From Phenylobacterium sp. (lineage in GTDB: Bacteria; Pseudomonadota; Alphaproteobacteria; Caulobacterales; Caulobacteraceae): 64,000 nucleotides of DNA. The notes beneath the pieces are model-generated. The model worked only from the letters and a program-made list of their open reading frames with translations, was not told the DNA's origin and did not search any database. The stretch lies in the NCBI RefSeq assembly GCF_013822795.1, contig NZ_PNLB01000012.1, positions 80,557-144,556 of the forward strand, read 5' to 3'. Both the position numbers and the translations under genes were made by a program. Positions 30,181 to 36,936 of this stretch are shown here, piece by piece (position 1 is the stretch's first letter; each line of letters begins with the position of its first letter).

Positions 30181-31926
30181 CGCGCCTAGAGCCTCCGCGC
30201 CGACGGCTTCGAAGTCGTCGGCGCCTTCCATCACCCCCGCGGCCAGGCCAGGCGCCTGGGCCAGGACCTGGCTGGCGAACACGCGGGCCAGGGCCGGCTT
30301 GCTCTTGCTCCAGGCGTCTTGGCCGTCGGCCACGGCCTGGGCCTGGCGGGCCAGCATCCAGCCGCCGATGACGTCGCCGGCCAGCTTCAGATAGGGCGTG
30401 GCGCCGGCCAGGGCGTTGGGGCCCTTGTTCTGCAGAACCCAGTCGGTGGCGCGCTCCAGCGCCGCCACACCGGCCTCGAGATGGGCCGCCACGCCGCCGA
30501 GGGCGGGATCGCCCTGCAGCGCCTGGGCGGTGGCGTGCATCTCGGCGCAGAGCGCGTCCATCACCGCGCCGTCCTGCATGGCGACCTTGCGCCCGATCAG
30601 GTCGATGGCCTGGATGCCGTTGGTGCCTTCGTAGATCGGGGCGATGCGGGCGTCGCGGTAGTGCTGGGCCGCGCCGGTCTCCTCGATGAAGCCCATGCCG
30701 CCGTGCACCTGGACGCCCATCGAGGCGACCTCGACGCCGACGTCGGTGGACCAGGCCTTGGCGATCGGGGTCAGCAGCTCCTGGCGGGCCTTGGCGGTGG
30801 CGCGCTCGGCCTCGCTGGGGGCCAGGCGGGCCTGGTCGGCCAGCACGCCGGTGGTCATGCAGATGCCGCGCGCGGCCTCGATCTTGGCCTTCATCAGCAG
30901 CAGCGAGCGGCGCACGTCGGGGTGGCCGTAGAGCGGGGCCGGGACCTCGGCCGACCACACCGCGCGGCCCTGCTTGCGCTCCTGGGCGAAGGCCAGGGCC
31001 TGTTGGAAGGCGCGCTCGGCGATGCCGACGCCCTGGACGCCGACCTGCAGGCGGGCGGCGTTCATCATCACGAACATATGGGCGATGCCGTTGTTGATCT
31101 CGCCGACCAGCTCGGCCTTGGCGCCCTCGAACAGCATCACGCAGGTGGGCGAGCCGTGGATGCCCAGCTTGTGCTCGATCGAGCCGGCCCGCAGCTCGTT
31201 GGCGACGCCAAGGGAGCCGTCGTCCAGCACCTCGCGCTTGGTGGCCAGGAACAGCGAGATGCCCTTCACGCCGGGCGGGGAGTCGGGCAGGCGGGCCAGC
31301 ACCAGGTGGCAGATATTGTCGGCCGCGTCGTGGTCGCCCCAGGTGATGAAGATCTTCTGGCCGTAGAGCTTGTAGCCGCCGTTCCCGTCGGGCTCGGCGC
31401 GGGTGGTGACGGCGGCGAGGTCCGAGCCGGCCTGCGGCTCGGTGAGGTTCATCGTCCCGGTCCATTCGCCCGAGACCAGCTTGGGCAGCACCAGCGACTT
31501 CTGACGTTCGGTGCCGTGCAGGTCGAGCGCCTCGATCGCGCCCTGGGTCAGCATCGGGCAGAGGCCGAAGGCCATGTTCGAGGCGTGGACCATCTCGAAC
31601 ACCGCCAGCTCCATGGCCTTGGTCAGGCCCTGGCCGCCGTGCTCGGGATCGGCCGACAGCGAGTTCCAGCCGCCGGCGACGAAGGCCTGGTAGGCGTCGG
31701 CGAAGCCCGGGGCGGCGATCACCGTGCCGTTCTCGTAGCGGGCGCCGACCTGGTCGCCCTTGCGGTTCAGCGGCGCGAGCTGCTCCTGCGTGAAGGCCCC
31801 GGCGGCCTCCAGCACGGCGGCGACCGTATCGTCATCGAGTTCGGCAAAGGCGCCGGATACCAGCGCCGGATGGCCGGCAATCTGCAGCGAAAGGGCGAGG
31901 TCACGGACGGGCGCGCGGTAGGACAT
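30178..31926 (-). CDS. acyl-CoA dehydrogenase
   Basis: A 582-aa FAD enzyme of fatty-acid beta-oxidation. The N-terminal domain, middle domain (MNLTEPQAGSDLAAVTTRAEP, KIFITWGDHDAADNICHLVLARLP) and C-terminal domain with GVQVHGGMGFIEETGAAQHYRDARIAPIYEGTNGIQAIDLIGRK are all present; the Glu in IYEGTNG is in the place of the catalytic base. A C-terminal extension brings it to the ~600-aa subgroup. Its stop codon is made by a palindromic repeat. A TTGCA-AAA-TGCAA dyad lies about 65 bases upstream of the start. Chain-length preference is not inferable. Confidence 0.93.
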   Translation of the reverse strand: MSYRAPVRDLALSLQIAGHPALVSGAFAELDDDTVAAVLEAAGAFTQEQLAPLNRKGDQVGARYENGTVIAAPGFADAYQAFVAGGWNSLSADPEHGGQGLTKAMELAVFEMVHASNMAFGLCPMLTQGAIEALDLHGTERQKSLVLPKLVSGEWTGTMNLTEPQAGSDLAAVTTRAEPDGNGGYKLYGQKIFITWGDHDAADNICHLVLARLPDSPPGVKGISLFLATKREVLDDGSLGVANELRAGSIEHKLGIHGSPTCVMLFEGAKAELVGEINNGIAHMFVMMNAARLQVGVQGVGIAERAFQQALAFAQERKQGRAVWSAEVPAPLYGHPDVRRSLLLMKAKIEAARGICMTTGVLADQARLAPSEAERATAKARQELLTPIAKAWSTDVGVEVASMGVQVHGGMGFIEETGAAQHYRDARIAPIYEGTNGIQAIDLIGRKVAMQDGAVMDALCAEMHATAQALQGDPALGGVAAHLEAGVAALERATDWVLQNKGPNALAGATPYLKLAGDVIGGWMLARQAQAVADGQDAWSKSKPALARVFASQVLAQAPGLAAGVMEGADDFEAVGAEALGA

Positions 31927-32268
31927 GCTGAACTCCGATATGTCAGGCGTTCTTTAGGGGAGGGGAGGCGGCGCTCCAAGTGTTCACGAGTTGCAAAATG
32001 CAAGTTGGTTGCCGCGCAAGGGCTTGTGTGGTCGATTTCGGGCGTCAGGGGCGCCCTACCGCGGCCGGAGCGTGACTGTTGCGGCGGGCGAAACGGTGCG
32101 TTGCGGGACGCGGCGGCCCCCAGGCCTAGCCAGACCGGTAGAGCCAAGCCCATATGTGAATCTGGAACGCAACCGCGCCCTAGCGGCAGGTATTCGCGGG
32201 CGTCGCCCACGAACCTGCCGGAGCCGCGCAGGGCGCCCGCAGTCGCGTCGAGTAAGAGTAGATTGTCC
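31927..32268. other. divergent intergenic region, acyl-CoA dehydrogenase / cytochrome b561 gene
   Basis: About 340 bases. The dyad TTGCA-AAA-TGCAA (31991-32003) lies on the acyl-CoA dehydrogenase side. The rest is GC-rich, with no convincing gene on either strand; the plus-strand frame that runs through it is open only because of base composition. Confidence 0.4.
31991..32003. promoter_or_regulatory. short dyad upstream of the acyl-CoA dehydrogenase gene
   Basis: The perfect inverted repeat TTGCA-AAA-TGCAA could be a repressor site for the gene starting at 31926. No regulator is encoded nearby. It is short enough to occur by chance. Confidence 0.25.
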
Positions 32269-33555
32269 ATGTCCAAGTCCGCTCAGGCGCGCAGTCACTA
32301 CAGCGCCGTCGCCATCGTCCTGCACTGGCTGATCGCCGCGGCGATCGTGTTCCAGGTGATCATCGCCTGGCGGATGGGCGGGGGGCGGACGCCCGAGGGC
32401 TTCGCCCTGGTGCAGCTGCACAAGTCGATCGGGATCACCGTCCTGCTGCTCAGCCTGGCGCGGCTGGCCTGGCGGCTGACCCACCGGCCGCCGCCGCTGC
32501 CGGCCGGCATGGCGACCTGGGAGAAGGTGCTGGCCAAGGTCGCGCACGTCGGACTCTACGTGATCATGATCGGCCTGCCGATCACCGGTTGGATCATGGT
32601 CTCGGCGAGCCGGATCCAGGTGCCGACCCTGCTCTACGGCGTCGTCCCCTGGCCGCACGTGCCGGGACTGGCGCACGTGGCCGAACCGGCCAAGAGCGCG
32701 TGGCACGGGTTCGGCGAGACCGGGCACGAGGTCCTGGCCTGGGGCGCCTATGTCCTGGTGGCGCTGCACGTGGCCGGGGCGCTCAAGCACCAGTTGTTCA
32801 GCAAGGACGAGCCGGTGCTGGCCCACATGGCGCCTGGGACCAAGCCGGGCGCGTGGCTCGACCCGCGGCTGATCGGCATCGTGGTCGCCGCCCTGGCGGT
32901 AATCGGGGCCGGCTACGCCGTGCGGCCCGCGCCGCCGGCCAGCAAGCCGCTGCCGCCTCCGCCGCTGGTCGTCGAAGAGGCGCCGGTCGAGGCGCCTGCC
33001 GCCATGCCGGTGGAAACGCCGGCCGCGCCCGCCGCCGAGACTCAGGCCGAGGCGGCCGCGCCGTCGGCCTGGAAGGTCAATGCCGGCTCGACCCTCGGCT
33101 TCGCCACCGCCTGGGGCGGCTCAGCCATCGAGGGCCGCTTCGACCGCTGGACCGCCGACATCTTGTTCAGCCCCGAAGCGCTCGACAAATCCAAGGTCAG
33201 CGTCAGCATCGACCTGACCTCGGCGGTTTCAGGCGACAGCCAGCGCGATGAGTCCCTGCAGGGCGCCGACTGGTTCGACACCGCCAGCCACGCCAAGGCG
33301 ACCTTCACCGCCAGCCGCTTCGAGAAGACCGGCGAGAATCGCTATGTCGCCATCGGGACGCTGACCCTGCGCGGGGTCGCCAGGCCGCAGCGGCTGCCGT
33401 TCACGCTCAAGATCGAGGGCGACAAGGCGCGCGTCAGCGGTGTAACGACCCTGGACCGCACGGCCTTTGGCGTCGGACAGGGCGAGTGGAAGAGCACCGA
33501 TCAAATCCCGGCCGAGGTGAAGGTCAGCGTCAACCTGACGGCGACGCGGCGCTAG
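32269..33555 (+). CDS. cytochrome b561-YceI fusion protein
   Basis: A 428-aa protein joining two usually separate units. The N-terminal cytochrome b561 domain (about 1-185) has four helices and heme-ligand histidines in SHYSAVAIVLHWLIA, LVQLHKSIG and VALHVAGALKHQLF. A Pro/Ala/Glu-rich linker follows the fifth hydrophobic segment. The C-terminal YceI lipocalin-like domain (WKVNAGSTLGFATAW through VSVNLTATRR) typically binds isoprenoid quinone-like lipids in the periplasm. Start ATG 32269 (MSKSAQARSHYS) was chosen because b561 domains start this way; the frame stays open far upstream without meaning. A membrane electron carrier that hands a quinone-like ligand to a periplasmic domain is an inference. 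The 3' end overlaps the next gene. Confidence 0.88.
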   Translation: MSKSAQARSHYSAVAIVLHWLIAAAIVFQVIIAWRMGGGRTPEGFALVQLHKSIGITVLLLSLARLAWRLTHRPPPLPAGMATWEKVLAKVAHVGLYVIMIGLPITGWIMVSASRIQVPTLLYGVVPWPHVPGLAHVAEPAKSAWHGFGETGHEVLAWGAYVLVALHVAGALKHQLFSKDEPVLAHMAPGTKPGAWLDPRLIGIVVAALAVIGAGYAVRPAPPASKPLPPPPLVVEEAPVEAPAAMPVETPAAPAAETQAEAAAPSAWKVNAGSTLGFATAWGGSAIEGRFDRWTADILFSPEALDKSKVSVSIDLTSAVSGDSQRDESLQGADWFDTASHAKATFTASRFEKTGENRYVAIGTLTLRGVARPQRLPFTLKIEGDKARVSGVTTLDRTAFGVGQGEWKSTDQIPAEVKVSVNLTATRR

Positions 33556-34451
33556 ACGCCGCCGCCCAGGCGCTGCGCGAGGGCCGACTGGTCATCCTGC
33601 CGACCGAGACGGTCTACGGGCTGGCGGGCGACGCCGGCAGCGCGGACGCCGTCGCCGCGATTTTCGAGGCCAAGGGCCGGCCGAGCTTCAACCCGCTGAT
33701 CTCGCATGTCGCCGACCTGGCGGCCGCCGAGAAGATCGCGGTCTTCGACGCCCGCGCCCGCGCCTTGGCGAAGGCGTTCTGGCCCGGCCCCCTGACTCTG
33801 GTGCTACCGGTCGCCGATACCGACGCGGTCAGCGACCTGGCCCGCGCCGGCCTCGACACCGTGGCGGTGCGCGCCCCGGCCCATCCGCTGGCCCGCGCGT
33901 TGCTGGCGCGGTTCGGCGGGCCGGTGGTCGCGCCCTCGGCCAACCGCTCGGGACGGCCCAGCCCGACCAACTACGCCGACGCCATGGAAGAGACCGGCGA
34001 CAAGGTCGCCGCCGCGCTCGACGGCGGCCCCTGTGAGGTCGGTTTGGAGTCGACGGTGGTGGCCCTGCTGGACCAGCCGCGGCTGCTGCGGCCGGGCTCG
34101 GTCACCCGCGAGGAGATCGAGGCGGTGATCGGCCCGCTGGCGGAAGCGCAGGCCGACGCCAAGCGCTCGCCCGGCCGGCTGGCCCGCCACTATTCGCCCA
34201 AGGCGCCGGTGCGCCTCAACGTCGCTGCGCCCGAGCCGGGCGAGGCGTACCTGGCTTTCGGGCCCGGCGAGCACCGCTGGAACCTCAGCCCGACCGGCGA
34301 CCTGCGCGAAGCGGCCTCGCGCCTTTTCGCCTACCTGCGCGACGCCGACCGCACCACGCCCGCCGCCATCGCCGTCGCCCCGATCCCGCACGAGGGCCTG
34401 GGCGAGGCGATCAACGACCGCCTGAAGCGCGCGGCGGGGTTCGTCGGGTAG
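33486..34451 (+). CDS. tsaC: L-threonylcarbamoyladenylate synthase (Sua5/TsaC type)
   Basis: A 321-aa enzyme making threonylcarbamoyl-AMP for t6A modification of tRNAs. The YrdC domain is clear: ILPTETVYGLAGDA, FEAKGRPSFNPLISHV, FWPGPLTLVLP, VVAPSANRSGRPSPT and GLESTVVALLD, followed by RPGSVTREEIE and a Sua5 C-terminal domain (PGRLARHYSPKAPVRL). The only normal start codon ahead of the core is GTG 33486, which lies inside the YceI coding region and gives a 70-base overlap. The frame 33486-33555 therefore encodes two proteins at once, or translation starts at a rarer codon. Confidence 0.9.
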   Translation: MEEHRSNPGRGEGQRQPDGDAALDAAAQALREGRLVILPTETVYGLAGDAGSADAVAAIFEAKGRPSFNPLISHVADLAAAEKIAVFDARARALAKAFWPGPLTLVLPVADTDAVSDLARAGLDTVAVRAPAHPLARALLARFGGPVVAPSANRSGRPSPTNYADAMEETGDKVAAALDGGPCEVGLESTVVALLDQPRLLRPGSVTREEIEAVIGPLAEAQADAKRSPGRLARHYSPKAPVRLNVAAPEPGEAYLAFGPGEHRWNLSPTGDLREAASRLFAYLRDADRTTPAAIAVAPIPHEGLGEAINDRLKRAAGFVG

Positions 34452-34553
34452 GGGGCGGGGTGCTTGCGATGGGCGCTCGCCCGACCAGGTCGGGGCGGCG
34501 TTGGGCTGGATTGCCAAGACAGCTATGCGCCAGGGTCGGACATTGGCGGCACC

Positions 34554-34733
34554 AGCCGTGGCCGCAGAAACTCGGGTCGCGCTCGGAGCCTTCGGGGTGT
34601 TCGCGACCGAGACCAGCGTGTTCAGCGCGGCGTCAGCGTGCTCCTTCGCCATCTCGGCGATGTCACGCTTAGCCTGCGCGACAGCGCCTTTCTTCCGCCC
34701 AGCACCGGGGCGTTTGCCGCCGTGCGCGGCCAT
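34554..34733 (-). pseudogene. truncated phage-type small protein gene (RPGAGRKKG family)
   Basis: From ATG 34733 on the minus strand, with AAGGAA upstream, about 60 residues look like a protein common in prophages: MAAHGGKRPGAGRKKG, a basic linker, then ALNTLVSVANTPKAPSATRVSAATA. In relatives as I recall them the last part continues with ILDRGYGKP. Here it breaks off and the frame runs on into sequence antisense to sua5 with no family character. The gene therefore looks cut at its 3' end, perhaps at the boundary of an inserted segment. Terminase-associated or DNA-packaging proteins share the opening motif. Confidence 0.45.
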
Positions 34734-34896
34734 CTTGATTTCCTTGATTGTTATTCAAGCCGCGCCAATGCATGTGTTGCGTTACGGCAACACTCGGCGC
34801 GGAAGTCGCCAACTTGTTAACGCCAAGTTAACGAAGGCGTGGATTGCAGCGATTTCAATTTAGGCGAGCTCAGCCGTTGGCCCTATATTGGGATTA

Positions 34897-34932
34897 CCGA
34901 ACCGCCCGTCCGGCAAGATCGAAGCGGTTCGG
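34897..34932 (+). promoter_or_regulatory. 9-bp perfect stem-loop in the leader of the GhoS-like gene
   Basis: CCGAACCGC (34897-34905) pairs with GCGGTTCGG (34924-34932) across an 18-base loop. It ends 28 bases before the ATG at 34961. A TATATT at 34884-34889 just upstream could be a -10 element, so the stem would form at the 5' end of the mRNA. The 10-mer AGCGGTTCGG recurs in front of the gene at 36662. Confidence 0.45.
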
Positions 34933-34960
34933 CACCACACAAACCAAGCAAGGTCTGAAC

Positions 34961-35287
34961 ATGAACTCTCTACCGCCCTACGGGTCTTCTGCCAACCGTA
35001 CTTCGATGGTTGGCTTCATCGTACGCATCGAGATGCACGCCGCATCCTACGATGAGTACGAGGCTCTTCACGAAGCCATGCGCGATGTTGGCTTCTACAA
35101 ATACATCGTCAGTGACGACGGCCGCGTCTTTCACCTGCCCGACGCTGAGTACTACGGCCTGTCCTACGGTCCTCATACCGACGTGCGCGACAGGATGATG
35201 CTGGTGGCCGACAGCGTGAAGCCCGGCTCGTTCGTTCTGGTTACGCAATCTGACGGCATTGCCTGGAAGCTTCCGCTCGCCAGCTAA
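34961..35287 (+). CDS. GhoS-like (DUF2622) small protein
   Basis: A 108-aa acidic protein. The segment VGFIVRIEMHAASYDEYEALHEAMRDVGFYKYI, then SDDGRVFHLPDAEYYG and a final GSFVLVTQSDGIAWKLP, follow the pattern of short proteins annotated as GhoS/DUF2622. GhoS itself is an endoribonuclease antitoxin that destroys the mRNA of the membrane toxin GhoT. No GhoT-like small hydrophobic gene is visible beside it, so a toxin-antitoxin role is unproven. AAGGTC lies ahead of ATG 34961, and a stem-loop sits in the leader. Confidence 0.55.
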   Translation: MNSLPPYGSSANRTSMVGFIVRIEMHAASYDEYEALHEAMRDVGFYKYIVSDDGRVFHLPDAEYYGLSYGPHTDVRDRMMLVADSVKPGSFVLVTQSDGIAWKLPLAS

Positions 35288-35290
35288 ATG

Positions 35291-35314
35291 GCCCCCGGCC
35301 GCGAGGTCGGGGGC
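35291..35314 (+). terminator. hairpin after the GhoS-like gene
   Basis: GCCCCCGGCC (35291-35300), loop GCGA, GGTCGGGGGC (35305-35314) with one G-U pair, three bases after the stop. No T-run follows, so it may be a pause or rho-dependent site or an mRNA-stabilising structure. Confidence 0.5.
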
Positions 35315-35350
35315 ACTCTCCCTCCAAGGAGAACGCCTTGGCAACACTCC

Positions 35351-35379
35351 TTGGTCGCAGAACGCCGCTCTGCTAACCT
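35351..35379 (+). promoter_or_regulatory. putative promoter giving a leaderless transcript
   Basis: TTGGTC (35351-35356), 17 bases, TAACCT (35374-35379), then seven bases to ATG 35387. Transcription would start at or next to the initiator codon. No Shine-Dalgarno is present, which fits leaderless translation. Confidence 0.35.
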
Positions 35380-35386
35380 GGGCCTT

Positions 35387-35788
35387 ATGCCAAAGCCCAA
35401 GCACCCAACTCAGACTGCGTCGACAAACCCGGCGGAGATTGTCGAGATCAAGGAGCGACGCCTGAACTATCGGAGTACCTACGATGGTGCTGCCGCCGAC
35501 GGAAAAGCGCGCGCGCCGTTCAAGGACCGCACCGAGGCGAAGTTCATCGCGGAGAAGCGAGAGGCCGGCTTCACCGACGAACAGATCGTGAAGATGCTCG
35601 GCCGGACGGTCGAGTTCATTCGCCGCCCCGATCATGTCGATGACAGCAATTCTGTGGCCGCGCCTCAGGTCGTCGACGAGGTTACGTTCTCAGTGACCCG
35701 CCGCATCCCCGTCATCACTCCAGAGGAGCGCAGGCAGCGCGATCGGGCCGCTCGTAAGTCCACGACTTGGCGGCCCGGCCAGGGGTAG
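35387..35788 (+). CDS. hypothetical protein, 133 aa
   Basis: I do not recognise this protein. It is hydrophilic: a Lys/Thr-rich start (MPKPKHPTQTASTNPAEIVE), a middle with a helical EAKFIAEKREAGFTDEQIVKMLGRTVEFIRR segment that could be a small helix-turn-helix, and a basic C-terminus (PEERRQRDRAARKSTTWRPGQG). An in-frame ATG at 35288 would place a GC hairpin inside the gene and has no better ribosome binding site, so I prefer ATG 35387. It sits between a GhoS-like gene and a convergent DUF6998-like gene in the accessory segment. Confidence 0.55.
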   Translation: MPKPKHPTQTASTNPAEIVEIKERRLNYRSTYDGAAADGKARAPFKDRTEAKFIAEKREAGFTDEQIVKMLGRTVEFIRRPDHVDDSNSVAAPQVVDEVTFSVTRRIPVITPEERRQRDRAARKSTTWRPGQG

Positions 35789-35803
35789 CTTCTGAAACGA
35801 AAT

Positions 35804-35827
35804 ACCCCGCCGGGTGGGGCGGGGTTC
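35804..35827. terminator. GC hairpin between the convergent accessory genes
   Basis: ACCCCGCC (35804-35811) pairs with GGCGGGGT (35818-35825) around a G-rich loop and is followed by TTCTCT. It can serve the plus-strand 133-aa gene. Confidence 0.5.
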
Positions 35828-35897
35828 TCTGGGCGCGCAAAAAGCGACCATAACAACAACTATGGGTGGTTTGCCCGGAAACCGCAACAATTTGTGC

Positions 35898-36662
35898 TTA
35901 GTCAGACAACCTTGCCAAATTGGCGAGCGAAACTACTCGCTGACCGTTCTTTTGGATCGGCCCAGCCGCTGCCCAAGCTGCCTCGCCTTCGCCGTCGAAA
36001 ACGATCTCAGCCTCTTCGTTCGAGATGATGCGAAGCACTACGAGCCTGTCACACGTCGCGTACATGGCGACTGACTTTCCTCTCGTCAGCTTGATCTGAA
36101 CCTGCCGCCCCGTTTGGTCGACGGCGTCATGCCCTGGATGGGAGGCGGGATGCAGCGTGAGACCAAGAGCTTCGGCGGCAAGGACTTCACCGATCGAGCC
36201 GACAAGATGGCCGTCAGGTGTGAACTTCCTCCCCGGATATGCAGCTTCCAGCTCACCGACCGCTCGGTAAATCGCTGATACCGGCTCTGGCAGTTTCAGC
36301 CGTCGGTTGCCCACTTGAGCCGGGCTCCCATCAAGGGGAGCCAAGGCGATAGAGATTGCTTTTGCAGGCTCTGCGGGCGTGACCGGCCCCGGCTGAGCCA
36401 GGTCAATGGTCACCTTCAAGCCTCTGCTGCTCTGAAGGTCGTGCCAAGCGGCTTGGGCACCATCCAACGGCTTGAAGCCATGCGTGGGCCGGCCATCCCT
36501 TCCGGTCGACATCTTCCGCCAAACACCTACGCGGCCATTCACCTCCAAGGAGATGTCTGCACCGGGCTCGATCGACTTCAACAGATCAGTCAGGGGCCCA
36601 GCCGGCCACACGTGGTTGATCCACAGGGCGTGATCCCGAACCTCGACAAGTGCAGCGTACAT
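35898..36662 (-). CDS. two-domain protein with DUF6998-like, nuclease-like C-terminus
   Basis: A 254-aa protein. Residues 1-90 form a domain with ALWINHVWPAGPLTDLLKSI and VNGRVGVWRKMSTGRDGRPTHGFKPLDGA. After a Pro/Ala linker, residues 130-254 resemble DUF6998: KFTPDGHLVGSIGEVLAAEALGL, ASHPGHDAVDQTGRQVQIKLT, LVVLRI, and GPIQKNGQRVVSLANLARL. Glu159, Asp179 and Gln189-x-Lys191 are spaced like the E...D...(E/Q)xK core of PD-(D/E)XK nucleases. DNA cleavage or modification is therefore possible but only inferred. It starts at ATG 36662 without a good ribosome binding site. Confidence 0.6.
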   Translation of the reverse strand: MYAALVEVRDHALWINHVWPAGPLTDLLKSIEPGADISLEVNGRVGVWRKMSTGRDGRPTHGFKPLDGAQAAWHDLQSSRGLKVTIDLAQPGPVTPAEPAKAISIALAPLDGSPAQVGNRRLKLPEPVSAIYRAVGELEAAYPGRKFTPDGHLVGSIGEVLAAEALGLTLHPASHPGHDAVDQTGRQVQIKLTRGKSVAMYATCDRLVVLRIISNEEAEIVFDGEGEAAWAAAGPIQKNGQRVVSLANLARLSD

Positions 36663-36936
36663 TGGTCCCCGCGCTCTTTAGATCCGAACCGCTCCAAGGT
36701 AGACGCCGGTCAAGTCGAGCGCAAAGCCAAGCTCGGTTGCCATGGCCTTGGATGTCCGTAACGAGCCCAACTCAGTCTATCGCGCACGACCAGCGGGGCA
36801 GCCGTTCAGCGGCCTACTTTCGAAGGTCGCGAGCGCAGCAGCGCCGCCCGCCCCGGCCCCCCCTCAGGTGTTTCCCCGCCGAACGTGGGGGCGCGGCGGG
36901 ATAGCCCTGCGGCGACGAGGGCCGAAGCTGGCGGCG

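Larger units (their letters stand above)
34452..36936. other. accessory-looking segment with lower G+C and phage-type remnants
   Basis: Between two core-type genes (Sua5 and a dienelactone hydrolase-like gene) lies a segment that is visibly poorer in G+C. It has looser gene spacing and genes without core homologues: a truncated phage-type gene, a GhoS-like protein, an unrecognised protein and a DUF6998-like protein. I see no integrase, tRNA or clear flanking attachment repeats. It may be a decayed island or prophage remnant; this is inferred from composition and gene content only. Confidence 0.5.

Noticed and set aside
30319..33555. A continuous plus-strand frame of more than 1000 codons running into the b561-YceI gene
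   Set aside because: Its first two thirds are antisense to the acyl-CoA dehydrogenase and lack any domain character; the real protein starts at ATG 32269. High-GC genomes keep antisense frames open.
34452..36936. Attachment-site repeats flanking the accessory segment
   Set aside because: The only shared word between the two ends is the 10-mer AGCGGTTCGG in inverted orientation, which fits a control site better than an att core.
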